Assembly (NCBI RefSeq): GCF_000718785.1
Contig: NZ_JOCA01000023.1
Location: 62,001-126,000 of the forward strand
DNA: 64,000 bases
Reading direction: 5' to 3'
DNA from: Streptomyces sp. NRRL WC-3626
Lineage (GTDB): Bacteria; Actinomycetota; Actinomycetes; Streptomycetales; Streptomycetaceae
Shown here: piece by piece, positions 28,208 to 36,321 of the stretch
Numbering within the stretch: the stretch's first letter is position 1
Layout of the letters: the number at the start of each line of letters is the position of its first letter
The notes under the pieces: model-generated
Databases searched by the model: none
Told to the model about the DNA's origin: nothing
What the model saw: only the letters and a program-made list of their open reading frames with translations
Program-made: the position numbers and the translations under genes

Positions 28208-29383
28208 TCAGCTCTCGCGCCGCTTGGCGCCGGCCCGCAGTTCGCCGCGCAGCGTCCGCGCGGTCCACCCCTCGCGCAGGGCCCGTCGTACGACATCGGC
28301 CTGCGACGGCGGGGCGAGGCCCTCCACGGGCGGGTCGCTGTCGAGGTTGGTGGGGAAGGGGTAGCCCTCGGCGCTCGCCGCGATCACGTTCTCCAGCCAC
28401 TGTTCGCCCGCGCCCTCGCCCCGGCGCTTCAGGAGCACCGGGTAGACGGCGCCCGCCACGGCCTCGCGGTCCACCGTCTCCATCGCCCGGCCGAACGCCG
28501 ACGACACCTGGAGCAGGTTGGCCATGCGCCGGATGTCCGCCGAGTGGTTGGCGCCCGCGGCGTGGAACAGCGCCGGGTTGAAGAACACCGCGTCGCCCTT
28601 GGCGAGCGGGAGCTGTACGTGGTGCTCCTCGAAGTACGCCCGGAACTCCGGGAGCCGCCAGGCGAGATAGCCGGGCTCGTACTTCTGCGAGTGCGGCAGA
28701 TACAGCGTGGGCCCGGACTCCACGGGCATGTCGCAGTGCGCCACCGCGCCCTGGAGCGTGAGCACGGGGGAGAGGCGGTGCACATGCGCCGGGTAGCGGG
28801 CGGCGACCTCGTCGGAGAGGAAGCCGAGGTGGTAGTCGCGGTGCACGGTCTGTGCCGCACCGCCCGGGTTCACCACGTTGACCTGCGAGGTGACCTGGTA
28901 GCCGGGGCCGAGCCAGGCCGAGGAGACCAGGGCCGTCGCCTCGTTCGCGTAGTACTCGGCGAACGCCTCCGGGTCGTACAGGGCCGCCTTCTCCAAGGCG
29001 TTCCACACCCGGTCGTTGGCACCCGGCTTGGCGAAGTGGTCGCCGGCGGCGGCGCCCGTGGCGCGCTGTTCGGCGATCAGAGCCTCGAACACGGCGGTCA
29101 TACGGTCCACCACCGCCGGATCGGCGAAGGCTCCGCGGATCACCACGATGCCGGGGCCGTCCGCGAACGCGCGCACCAGCTCGGCCTGTACGGCACGGCG
29201 GTCGGCGAGGGCGAGCCGGTCGGCGTCGTACAGCGGCACGTTCCGCTCGACGGCACTGGCGTGCGGGTAGGCGTCGAGGTCGGTCGACTGCTCCACCAGG
29301 GCGCGGAAGGCGTCGAGGTCGCAGTGCCGCTCGGACAGCCAGGCGGCCGGGGCGGGTGTCTGGTGGTGGGCGGAGGCTGACAT
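28208..29383 (-). CDS. Phytanoyl-CoA dioxygenase (PhyH)-like Fe(II)/2-oxoglutarate oxygenase
   Basis: A 391-residue member of the PhyH-type oxygenases. The iron-binding triad is visible as HRD in TVHRDYHLGF and a distal His in NPALFHAAGANHS; RRMANLLQVS supplies a likely 2-oxoglutarate-binding Arg. Such enzymes hydroxylate or demethylate small molecules. Placed at the head of an operon with an SDR and two cyclitol-type dehydrogenases, it may hydroxylate or O-demethylate a methyl-inositol or similar compound. The ATG at 29383 has AAGGGA 8 bp upstream; a start seven codons earlier is possible. Confidence 0.75.
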   Translation of the reverse strand: MSASAHHQTPAPAAWLSERHCDLDAFRALVEQSTDLDAYPHASAVERNVPLYDADRLALADRRAVQAELVRAFADGPGIVVIRGAFADPAVVDRMTAVFEALIAEQRATGAAAGDHFAKPGANDRVWNALEKAALYDPEAFAEYYANEATALVSSAWLGPGYQVTSQVNVVNPGGAAQTVHRDYHLGFLSDEVAARYPAHVHRLSPVLTLQGAVAHCDMPVESGPTLYLPHSQKYEPGYLAWRLPEFRAYFEEHHVQLPLAKGDAVFFNPALFHAAGANHSADIRRMANLLQVSSAFGRAMETVDREAVAGAVYPVLLKRRGEGAGEQWLENVIAASAEGYPFPTNLDSDPPVEGLAPPSQADVVRRALREGWTARTLRGELRAGAKRRES

Positions 29384-29429
29384 GGGGTCGTCCCTTCGGG
29401 TCACGGAGCGACGCGGCTGATGCCATTCT

Positions 29430-29442
29430 TGTCAGTACAAAC
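29430..29442. promoter_or_regulatory. Candidate operator, copy of the iol promoter motif
   Basis: On the minus strand the bases read GTTTGTACTGACA, identical at 12 of 13 positions to 20089-20101. On the plus strand the core TTGT-CAGT-ACAA is a dyad. It lies between the divergent PhyH-like and LacI genes, 47 bp and 50 bp from their starts. Confidence 0.45.
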
Positions 29443-29492
29443 CCTTCGAACAACCAGCAGAGACCCATCAAAAACCCCTCAGGAGCCGAGCC

Positions 29493-30515
29493 ATGGGGCA
29501 CCCCTTCCCGATCCGGGAAATCGCACGTCAGGCCGGGTTGAGCGAGGCCACGGTGGACCGGGTCCTGAACGGCAGGGGAGGAGTGCGGGAGAGCACCGCG
29601 CGTGAGGTGCACCGGGCGATCGCCGACCTCGACCGGCAGCGCACGCAGGTCCGGCTGGTGGGGCGGACGTTCATGGTGGACATCGTGATGCAGTCGCCGG
29701 AGCGGTTCTCGACGGCCGTCCGGGCGGCGCTGGAGGCCGAACTTCCGTCCCTGCGCCCGGCGGTGATCCGTTCCCGCTTCCATTTCCGGGAGACGGGGCC
29801 GGTGGGGGAACTGGTCGCGGTGCTGGACCGGATCGGGCGGCGGGGCTCACAGGGGGTGTTCCTCAAGGCGCCGGACGTTCCGGAGGTCACGGCTGCCGTC
29901 GGGCGGCTGGCGGCTGCGGGCGTTCCCGTGGTGACGCTGGTGACGGATCTGCCGGCGAGTGCGCGGATCGGGCATGTGGGGAGCGACAACCGGGCGGCGG
30001 GGGCGACCGCCGCGTACCTGATGGGGCAGTGGCTGGGGGACCGCCCCGGCAATGTGCTCACGAGTCTCTCCAGCGGCTCCTTCCGCAACGAGGAGGAGCG
30101 GGAGATGGGGTTCCGCGCCACGATGCGCGCCCGGTTCCCCGGGCGGGCCCTCGTCGAGATCGCGGAGGGGCAGGGGCTGGACGCGACCCAGTACGACCTG
30201 GTGCGGGCCGCGCTGGAACGCGACTCGGGGATTCGCGCGGTCTACTCGATCGGGGGCGGCAACATCGCCACCCTGCGCGCCTTCGAGGACGCCGAACGTG
30301 AGTGCGCGGTCTTCGTCGCGCACGACCTCGACCACGACAACACCCGGCTGTTGCGGGAGCACCGGTTGTCCGCGGTGCTCCACCACGACCTGCGGCACGA
30401 TGTGCGGGAGGCGTGCCATCTGGTGATGCGGGCGCATGGCGCGCTGCCGCCGGCGGGCCCCACCCTCCCCTCGGCCATCCAGGTGGTGACCCCGTACAAC
30501 ATGCCCGCGCCGTGA
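29493..30515 (+). CDS. LacI-family transcriptional regulator
   Basis: A 340-residue repressor. The DNA-binding helix-turn-helix is at residues 6-30 (IREIARQAGLSEATVDRVLNGRGGV). From about residue 60 the effector domain resembles sugar-binding proteins (GSDNRAAGATAAYLMGQWLG, AVYSIGGGNIATLRAF). It diverges from the PhyH-SDR-dehydrogenase operon and is the natural regulator of it, probably acting at the 29430-29442 site. The GALVxxxLS motif of the hinge is not obvious. Confidence 0.9.
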   Translation: MGHPFPIREIARQAGLSEATVDRVLNGRGGVRESTAREVHRAIADLDRQRTQVRLVGRTFMVDIVMQSPERFSTAVRAALEAELPSLRPAVIRSRFHFRETGPVGELVAVLDRIGRRGSQGVFLKAPDVPEVTAAVGRLAAAGVPVVTLVTDLPASARIGHVGSDNRAAGATAAYLMGQWLGDRPGNVLTSLSSGSFRNEEEREMGFRATMRARFPGRALVEIAEGQGLDATQYDLVRAALERDSGIRAVYSIGGGNIATLRAFEDAERECAVFVAHDLDHDNTRLLREHRLSAVLHHDLRHDVREACHLVMRAHGALPPAGPTLPSAIQVVTPYNMPAP

Positions 30516-30531
30516 CGCGGCCGGACTTCGC

Positions 30532-30712
30532 TCGCCCCCGCCGCCCCTTCCCGTCCCGTCTCCGGGGGCTCCGCCCCCAGACCCCCTTCGCGCAGTTCCC
30601 CGCGCCCCTGAAGGGGCGCGGGGAACTGCGCGATCAACCCCCACCGACCCGCAGGTCCGGGGTCGAGGGGCAGCGCCCCTCGGGACGGGACGGGAAGGGG
30701 CGGCGGGGGCGA
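30532..30712. repeat. Nested inverted-repeat element (dispersed intergenic repeat, copy 1)
   Basis: Outer arms of 27 bp (30532-30558 and 30686-30712) are perfect reverse complements. Inside lies a perfect 21-bp hairpin (30589-30609 with 30612-30632, 2-base loop) whose arm contains GCGCAGTTCCCCGCGCCCC. Two smaller hairpins (GGGGGC-TCC-GCCCCC and GAGGGGC-AGC-GCCCCTC) flank it. Similar elements occur at about 42.1 and 60.7 kb. It lies between convergent genes and could end both transcripts. Confidence 0.8.
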
Positions 30713-30718
30713 AAGAGC

Positions 30719-31870
30719 TCAGAGGGTCACCCACGCACCGCTCTCCGCGGACCGCGTCATCGCGTCCAGCGCCGCCGCGCTGTGGACCGCGTCCGCGAGC
30801 GACGCCCCGTACGGAACCCCTTCCGCCACCGAGCGGAGGAACCGGTACGCCTCGATCACCTTCAGATCGTCGTACCCCATCGCGTTCGCGGCACCCGGCT
30901 GGAAGGCGCCGAACTCACCGTGTCCCGGGCCGACGTAGACCGTGCTGACGGGCTGGTCCTGGTACCCCGTCCCCCGGCTGACGCCCAGTTCGTTCATTCG
31001 GCGGAAGTCCCAGAACACCGCCCCCTCGGTGCCATGCACCTCGAAGCCGTAGTTGTTCTGCTCCCCGACCGACACCCGGCAGGCCTCCAGCACGCCGCGC
31101 GCCCCGGAGGCGAACCGCAGCAGACAGCTGACGTAGTCCTCGTTCTCCACCGGCCCGAGTTCGCCGCCGGCCGCACGGGAGTGGCCGGCCGTGGCGCCCG
31201 CCGGGCGGGACCGCTCGGGCACGAAGACCGCCGTGTCCGCGGTCAGCGAGGCGATGTCGCCCAGCAGGAACCGGGCCAGGTCGACGCCGTGCGAGGCCAG
31301 ATCGCCGAGCACCCCGCTGCCCCCGCGGGCGCGCTCGTAGCGCCAGGTCAGCGCACCCTCGGGATGGGCGGCGTAATCGCTGAACAGCCGGATACGGACA
31401 TGCGTGACGGTCCCGATGCCGCCGGAGGCGATCAGCTCGCGCGCCGCCTCCACCGCCGGCGCGTTGCGGTAGTTGAAGCCGACCGTCCCCTGGACTCCCG
31501 CCTTCGTGACCGCGTCCGCGACCGCGCGGGCGTCGTCCGCGCCCAGCCCCACCGGCTTCTCGATCCAGATGTGCTTGCCCGCCTCCGCCATCGCGACGGC
31601 GATCTCGCGGTGCAGGAAGTTCGGCGCGGTGATGCTGACGGCTCCGACCCGGGGGTCGGCGGCCACCTCCCGCCAGTCGCGGGTGGTCGAGGCGAACCCG
31701 AACTGCGCGGCGGCCTCCTCGGCCCGGCCCGGCACCTCCTCGGCGACCGTGATCAGCTCCGGGCGCAGGGCCAGCTGCGGATAGTGGTGCCGTACGCGCG
31801 CGTACGCCTGGGTGTGCACCCGCCCCATCCAGCCGAATCCGACGACGGCGACACCCAGCGCATCCACCAT
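30719..31870 (-). CDS. Gfo/Idh/MocA-family oxidoreductase
   Basis: A 383-residue dehydrogenase. The Rossmann fingerprint is VAVVGFGWMGRVHTQAY, the EKP motif is KHIWIEKPVGLGA, and the C-terminal domain has GGSGVLGDLASHGVDLARFLLG, with Asp and His in the expected places. It is longer than the other paralogues and resembles inositol dehydrogenase-like proteins of Streptomyces sugar clusters. It diverges from the GntR/aromatic operon, and its substrate is unknown. GRIGAF- and GWMGRVH-type members in one region suggest a multi-step oxidation of stereoisomers. Confidence 0.82.
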   Translation of the reverse strand: MVDALGVAVVGFGWMGRVHTQAYARVRHHYPQLALRPELITVAEEVPGRAEEAAAQFGFASTTRDWREVAADPRVGAVSITAPNFLHREIAVAMAEAGKHIWIEKPVGLGADDARAVADAVTKAGVQGTVGFNYRNAPAVEAARELIASGGIGTVTHVRIRLFSDYAAHPEGALTWRYERARGGSGVLGDLASHGVDLARFLLGDIASLTADTAVFVPERSRPAGATAGHSRAAGGELGPVENEDYVSCLLRFASGARGVLEACRVSVGEQNNYGFEVHGTEGAVFWDFRRMNELGVSRGTGYQDQPVSTVYVGPGHGEFGAFQPGAANAMGYDDLKVIEAYRFLRSVAEGVPYGASLADAVHSAAALDAMTRSAESGAWVTL

Positions 31871-31933
31871 GAAAAGCCTCTCTCCGGCCCGTTCCCCGTG
31901 CTGTCCCGCCCACCCTGAGCGGCGACCGGGATC

Positions 31934-31949
31934 ATGTCAACCTTTTGAC
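31934..31949. promoter_or_regulatory. Divergent dyad TGTCAA-N4-TTGACA
   Basis: The inverted repeat places a TTGACA hexamer on each strand, so it could serve as -35 elements for both the leftward oxidoreductase and the rightward GntR operon, or as a regulator site overlapping them. Confidence 0.4.
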
Positions 31950-31996
31950 AGGACAAATGTCGCGCCCTCCGCATCGGATCTCATCTGGCGAACAAA

Positions 31997-32008
31997 ATTG
32001 TTGACAAT
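31997..32008. promoter_or_regulatory. GntR/FadR-type operator ATTGT-TG-ACAAT
   Basis: A perfect 5+5 dyad lies about 50 bp before the GntR gene. The sequence TTGTTGACAAT recurs exactly, in reverse complement, at 36287-36297 beside the MFS relic at the other end of the operon. FCD-type GntR proteins bind short palindromes of this form, so autoregulation is likely. Confidence 0.6.
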
Positions 32009-32059
32009 CTTGTCTGGCTAGATTTACGTTCGACAGGCACTCACTCAGGGAGGGCAACC

Positions 32060-32710
32060 ATGCCGAACCAAGCCCGTCCGGGCACCGGGGAGCAGGCGAA
32101 ACAGCTTGCGCTCGGGCAGCTGCGGGAGGCGATCCTGCGCGGCGACATGGCGCCGGCGCAGCGGCTGGTGGAGAACGAACTCGCCGAGCAGTTCGGCGTG
32201 ACCCGGGCCAGTATCCGGGCCGCGCTGATAGAGCTGGAGTCCCAGGGGCTGGTGGAGCGGATCCGCAACCGTGGTTCACGGGTGCGGGTGGTGACCGTGG
32301 AGGAAGCGGTCGCCATCACCGAATGCCGCCTGGTCCTCGAAGGTCTCTGCGCGGCGAAGGCGGCGGCCGCCGTCACCGACGCACAGGTCACCGAGCTCAA
32401 GGACCTGGGCACGTCGATGCGCAAGGCCGTGGCCGACGGTGAACCGCTCACCTACTCGGATCTCAATCACGAACTCCACGCCAGGATCCGCGAGTTCTCC
32501 GGCCAGCTGACGGCCGTGGAGCTCCTGGAGCGGCTCAACGCCCAACTGGTGCGGCATCGCTTCCAGCTGGCGCTGCGACCGGGGCGTCCGCAGCAGTCCC
32601 TGAGCGAGCATCTGGCCATGATCGAGGCGATCGCGGCCAGGGACCCGCAGGCGGCCGAGGCGGCCGTCCGAGCCCACCTCACCAGCGTGATCGAGGCGCT
32701 GCGCGACTGA
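32060..32710 (+). CDS. GntR-family (FadR/FCD subfamily) transcriptional regulator
   Basis: A 216-residue regulator. The winged helix is at about residues 12-75 (LALGQLREAILRGDMAPAQRLVENELAEQFGVTRASIRAALIELESQGLVER). The helical FCD ligand-binding domain follows, with Asp/His metal-site candidates in YSDLNHELHARIREFSG. It is the first gene of the ring-cleavage operon, and operator-like palindromes lie at both ends of the operon. The effector is probably an aromatic acid or a ring-cleavage product. Confidence 0.9.
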   Translation: MPNQARPGTGEQAKQLALGQLREAILRGDMAPAQRLVENELAEQFGVTRASIRAALIELESQGLVERIRNRGSRVRVVTVEEAVAITECRLVLEGLCAAKAAAAVTDAQVTELKDLGTSMRKAVADGEPLTYSDLNHELHARIREFSGQLTAVELLERLNAQLVRHRFQLALRPGRPQQSLSEHLAMIEAIAARDPQAAEAAVRAHLTSVIEALRD

Positions 32711-32758
32711 CCCACGCACCGGGGCGGGCGTCACCTGTCACCAAGGAGATTCCGAGTA

Positions 32759-33511
32759 ATGACGCATGGCAACGCGCCCGCCGCCGTTCCCCGTTCGACG
32801 CTCGTCGTCACCGCGCACGCGGGCGACTTCGTGTGGCGGGCGGGCGGCGCCATCGCCCTGGCCGCCTCGCGCGGGGAGAAGGTCACCATCGCCTGCCTGA
32901 CCTTCGGCGAGCGCGGCGAGTCCGCCAAGGCGTGGCGGGAGGGCAGGAAGCTGGACGAGATCAAGGCGATCCGGCGGGCGGAGGCCGAGGAGGCCGCCGC
33001 CACCCTCGGGGCCGAGGTCCGCTTCTTCGACGCCGGCGACTATCCGCTGCTCGCGACCCCCTCACTGACCGACCGGCTCGTCGAGGTCTACCGCGCCACC
33101 CAGCCCGACGTGGTGCTCACCCACCCCGTCGAGGACCCGTACAACGGTGACCACCCGGCCGCCAACCGCATGGCCCTGGAGGCCCGCGTCCTCGCGCAGG
33201 CCGTCGGCTATCCGGGCGAGGGCGAGATCATCGGGGCCCCGCCCGTCTTCTACTTCGAGCCGCACCAGCCCGAGATGAGCGGCTTCAGGCCCGAGGTCCT
33301 GCTCGACATCACCGAGGTGTGGGAGACCAAGCGCGAGGCCATGGAGTGCCTCGCCGCCCAGCGGCACCTGTGGGACTACTACACCGACCTGGCCGTCCGT
33401 CGCGGCGTCCAGCTCAGGCGCAACGCCGGCCCCAACCTGGGCCTGCCGCACAAGACCATGGCCGAGGCGTTCATGCGCCCGTACCCGCAGATCGCGAAGG
33501 AGCTCGCATGA
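32759..33511 (+). CDS. galB: 4-oxalomesaconate hydratase, PIG-L type
   Basis: A 250-residue protein of the PIG-L fold. As recalled, GalB of Pseudomonas has the same landmarks in order: AHAGDFVWRAGGAIAL, CLTFGERGESAK, FFDAGDYP, DPYNGDHPAANRMA, FYFEPHQPE and DITEVWETKREAM. The zinc site differs from ordinary PIG-L deacetylases (AHxxD in place of AHPDDE), as in GalB. GalB hydrates 4-oxalomesaconate to 4-carboxy-4-hydroxy-2-oxoadipate. The stop overlaps the next start (ATGA at 33508-33511). The neighbours are the galC- and galD-like genes expected for the pathway. Confidence 0.82.
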   Translation: MTHGNAPAAVPRSTLVVTAHAGDFVWRAGGAIALAASRGEKVTIACLTFGERGESAKAWREGRKLDEIKAIRRAEAEEAAATLGAEVRFFDAGDYPLLATPSLTDRLVEVYRATQPDVVLTHPVEDPYNGDHPAANRMALEARVLAQAVGYPGEGEIIGAPPVFYFEPHQPEMSGFRPEVLLDITEVWETKREAMECLAAQRHLWDYYTDLAVRRGVQLRRNAGPNLGLPHKTMAEAFMRPYPQIAKELA

Positions 33512-34215
33512 GCGGCGTCGTCGTCACCAACCCCCCGAAGGCCGAGCCCGAGGACGTCGAGGCGCTCGCCGGGTACGGCGTGGCCACGATCAGCGAGGCG
33601 ATGGGCCGAACCGGTCTGCTCGGCCCCGGAATCCGCCCGGTCCAGCAGGGCGTACGGGTCGCGGGCACCGCGGTCACCGTGCTCTCCTGGCCCGGCGACA
33701 ACCTGATGATCCACGCCGCCGTGGAGCAGTGCGGCGAGGGTGACCTCCTGGTCGTCACCACCACCTCCCCTTCCACCGACGGCATGTTCGGCGAACTGTT
33801 CGCCACCGCCCTGCGACGGCGCGGTGTGCGCGGCCTGGTCATCAACGCGGGCATCCGTGACACCCAGGAGCTCCGGGAGATGGGCTTCGCCGCCTGGACC
33901 CGGGCGGTCTGCGCACAGGGCACCGTGAAGGCGACCGGCGGCTCGGTGAACGTACCGGTCGCCGTCGACGGGCAGGTGATCCGTCCCGGTGACGTGATCG
34001 TCGCCGACGACGACGGCGTGGTGGTCGTCCCCCGCGAGCGCGCCCGCCGGGTCGCGGAGGCGTCCGAGGCACGCGAGAAGAAGGAGGCCGCCTCCCGCGC
34101 CGCCTTCATCGAGGGCCAACTCGGCCTGGACCGCTACGGGTTGCGCGAGAAACTGGAGCAACTGGGCGTGACCTACCGGTCGTACGACGAGTACACGGCC
34201 GGGGAAGGATCGTGA
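33508..34215 (+). CDS. galC: 4-carboxy-4-hydroxy-2-oxoadipate aldolase / oxaloacetate decarboxylase (RraA fold)
   Basis: A 235-residue RraA-like class II aldolase. The divalent-metal and substrate loop is VINAGIRDTQELREMGF, containing the GxR-D motif, preceded by PGDNLMIHAAVEQC and TDGMFGELFATAL. The later QGTVKATGGSVNVPV and PGDVIVADDDGVVVVP are typical of HMG/CHA aldolases. The enzyme splits 4-carboxy-4-hydroxy-2-oxoadipate to pyruvate and oxaloacetate. Both ends overlap neighbouring genes by 4 bp, indicating tight coupling with galB and galD. Confidence 0.85.
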   Translation: MSGVVVTNPPKAEPEDVEALAGYGVATISEAMGRTGLLGPGIRPVQQGVRVAGTAVTVLSWPGDNLMIHAAVEQCGEGDLLVVTTTSPSTDGMFGELFATALRRRGVRGLVINAGIRDTQELREMGFAAWTRAVCAQGTVKATGGSVNVPVAVDGQVIRPGDVIVADDDGVVVVPRERARRVAEASEAREKKEAASRAAFIEGQLGLDRYGLREKLEQLGVTYRSYDEYTAGEGS

Positions 34216-35324
34216 CCGCCCCCGACGGGGTGCGCTGCATGCTGATGCGCGGCGGCACGTCGAAGGGCGGCTACTTCCTGGCCGACGACCTGCCCGCCGA
34301 GCCCGCGGCCCGCGACGCCCTGCTGCTGCGGATCATGGGCAGTCCGGACCCGCGCCAGATCGACGGCCTGGGCGGCGCCCACCCGCTGACCAGCAAGGTC
34401 GCCGTGGTCTCCCGCTCGGCCGACCCGGACGCCGACGTCGACTATCTGTTCCTCCAGGTCGCCGTGGACACCTGTGAGGTCACCGACCGGCAGAACTGCG
34501 GCAACATCCTCGCCGGAGTGGGCCCGTTCGCCGTCGAACGCGGGCTGGTCCCGGCCGGGGACGACCGGACGTCCGTACGCGTCCGCATGCTCAACACCGG
34601 CGAACGTGCCGTCGCCACCTTCCCCACTCCGGGCGGGCGCGTCGACTACACCGGTACGGCCGAGATATCGGGCGTACCGGGCACGGCGGCCCCGGTCGTC
34701 ATCGAGTTCCCGCAGGGCGGCAGCCCGCTGCTGCCCACCGGCAACGTCCGCGACACCGTCGCCGGCACCGAGGTGACCTGCGTCGACAACGGCATGCCGG
34801 TGGTGCTGATCCCGGCGGCCGCGCTGAACGCCACCGGGTACGAGACGCCCAGGGACCTGGAGGAGGACCTCGTGCTCGCCGGCCGCCTCCGGGAGATCCG
34901 GCTGGCCGCCGGGCATCTGATGGGCCTCGGGGACGTGGAGGGCGCCACCGTGCCCAAACCGACCCTGCTCGCCCCGCCCCGGCACGGCGGCGCGGTCACC
35001 ACCCGCACCTTCATCCCCGTGCGCTGCCACACCTCCATCGGCGTCCTGGGCGCCGCGAGCGTCGCCGCCGGACTGCGCGTCCCGGGCGGCGTGGGGGAGG
35101 GGATCGCGGAACTCCCCGAGTCCGACCGCGTACGCGTCGAACACCCCACCGGGTTCCTGGAGGTCGATGTCCACGTTGACCCCGGCTCCGCCGTGGTCCG
35201 CCGTACCGCCGTCGTCCGCACCGCACGCAAGATCCTCGACGGCACCGTCTTCCCCCGGTCCGCCGCCACGGCGCCGATCCCCGCACAACGCCCTGGAGGC
35301 ACCCTTGACTCCGCCGCTCGGTGA
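34212..35324 (+). CDS. galD: 4-oxalomesaconate tautomerase (PrpF family)
   Basis: A 370-residue PrpF-family isomerase. The N-terminus reads CMLMRGGTSKGGYFLADDLP, followed by GSPDPRQIDGLGGAHPLTSKVA and QNCGNILAGVGPFA; later GNVRDTVAGTEVTCVDNGMPVV and PRHGGAVTTRTFIPVRCHTSIGVLG complete the pattern. GalD converts the enol form of 4-oxalomesaconate to its keto isomer for GalB. A GTG start at 34212 overlaps the galC stop. The last 20 bases overlap the dioxygenase gene. Confidence 0.85.
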   Translation: MTAPDGVRCMLMRGGTSKGGYFLADDLPAEPAARDALLLRIMGSPDPRQIDGLGGAHPLTSKVAVVSRSADPDADVDYLFLQVAVDTCEVTDRQNCGNILAGVGPFAVERGLVPAGDDRTSVRVRMLNTGERAVATFPTPGGRVDYTGTAEISGVPGTAAPVVIEFPQGGSPLLPTGNVRDTVAGTEVTCVDNGMPVVLIPAAALNATGYETPRDLEEDLVLAGRLREIRLAAGHLMGLGDVEGATVPKPTLLAPPRHGGAVTTRTFIPVRCHTSIGVLGAASVAAGLRVPGGVGEGIAELPESDRVRVEHPTGFLEVDVHVDPGSAVVRRTAVVRTARKILDGTVFPRSAATAPIPAQRPGGTLDSAAR

Positions 35325-36255
35325 CATCGCCCATATCGGCCACGCCCAGCTGTTCACACCCGACCTGGACGCCAGCGTCGCCTTCTTCACGGACTACCTG
35401 GGCCTGACGGTCAACGGCCGGGACGGCGACACCGTCTATCTGCGCACCTACGACGACTACGAACACCACAGTCTGGTGCTCACCGCCCGCGAACAGCCGG
35501 GCCTCGGCCGGCTCGCACTGCGTACCTCGGGCGAGGAGGCGCTGCACCGCCGGGTCGCGGCCCTGAAGGCGGCGGGACGGCCCGGGACATGGGCCGAGGA
35601 CGAGCCCGGTATCGGCAGGCTGTACCTCACCACCGACCCCGACGGCCACGAGCACGCCCTGTACTGGGAGAGCGAGCACTACCGGGCGCCCGAGGAACTG
35701 CGTCCGGCGCTGAAGAACCAGCCACAGGCCAAACCCAACCGGGGCGTGGGCGTCCGCCGCCTCGACCACGTCAACTTCCTCGCCTCCGACGTCCTCGCCA
35801 ACGCCGAGTTCCAGGAACACCTCCTCGGCGCCCGGCCCACCGAGCAGATCAGGCTCGACTCCGGGAGGATCGCCGCCCGTTGGCTGACCTTCACCGACAA
35901 GTCGTACGACGTCGTCTACACCGAGGACTGGACCGGCTCCTCCGGACGGCTGCACCACATCGCCTTCGCGGCGGACACCCGCGAGGACATCCTGCGCGCC
36001 GCCGACCTCGCCATCGACAGCGGCGTGTTCATCGAGACGGGCCCGCACAAGCACGCCATCCAGCAGACCTTCTTCCTCTACGTCTACGAGCCCGGCGGCA
36101 ACCGCGTCGAGCTGTGCAATCCGCTCACCCGGCTGGTGCTGGCGCCCGACTGGCCGCTGATCACCTGGACCGAGGCGGAGCGGGCCAGGGGACAGGCCTG
36201 GGGCCTGAAGACCATCGAGTCCTTCCACACCCACGGCACCCCGCCGACCGCCTGA
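35305..36255 (+). CDS. Type I (VOC) extradiol ring-cleavage dioxygenase
   Basis: A 316-residue two-domain vicinal-oxygen-chelate enzyme of the catechol 2,3-dioxygenase class. The Fe(II) ligands are H155 (RLDHVNFL), H217 or H218 (RLHHIAFA) and E269 (NRVELC); spacing equals the H153/H214/E265 set of catechol 2,3-dioxygenase. The TTG start at 35305 follows GGAGG by 5 bp and lies inside the galD 3' end. Gallate pathways normally use a LigAB-type (type II) dioxygenase; here a type I enzyme occupies that position. The inferred substrate is gallate or a related carboxylated catechol. Confidence 0.8.
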   Translation: MTPPLGDIAHIGHAQLFTPDLDASVAFFTDYLGLTVNGRDGDTVYLRTYDDYEHHSLVLTAREQPGLGRLALRTSGEEALHRRVAALKAAGRPGTWAEDEPGIGRLYLTTDPDGHEHALYWESEHYRAPEELRPALKNQPQAKPNRGVGVRRLDHVNFLASDVLANAEFQEHLLGARPTEQIRLDSGRIAARWLTFTDKSYDVVYTEDWTGSSGRLHHIAFAADTREDILRAADLAIDSGVFIETGPHKHAIQQTFFLYVYEPGGNRVELCNPLTRLVLAPDWPLITWTEAERARGQAWGLKTIESFHTHGTPPTA

Positions 36256-36286
36256 CGGCCACCGCACCCCTCACATTGTTCCTGAG

Positions 36287-36297
36287 ATTGTCAACAA
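36287..36297. promoter_or_regulatory. Second GntR-type operator (ATTGTCAACAA)
   Basis: This is the exact reverse complement of TTGTTGACAAT at 31998-32008. A further CGTTGACG follows 2-3 bp later. It lies just before the MFS relic, so it probably once controlled the transporter. Confidence 0.55.
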
Positions 36298-36321
36298 AAA
36301 CGTTGACGCTGTGCGGCGGGG

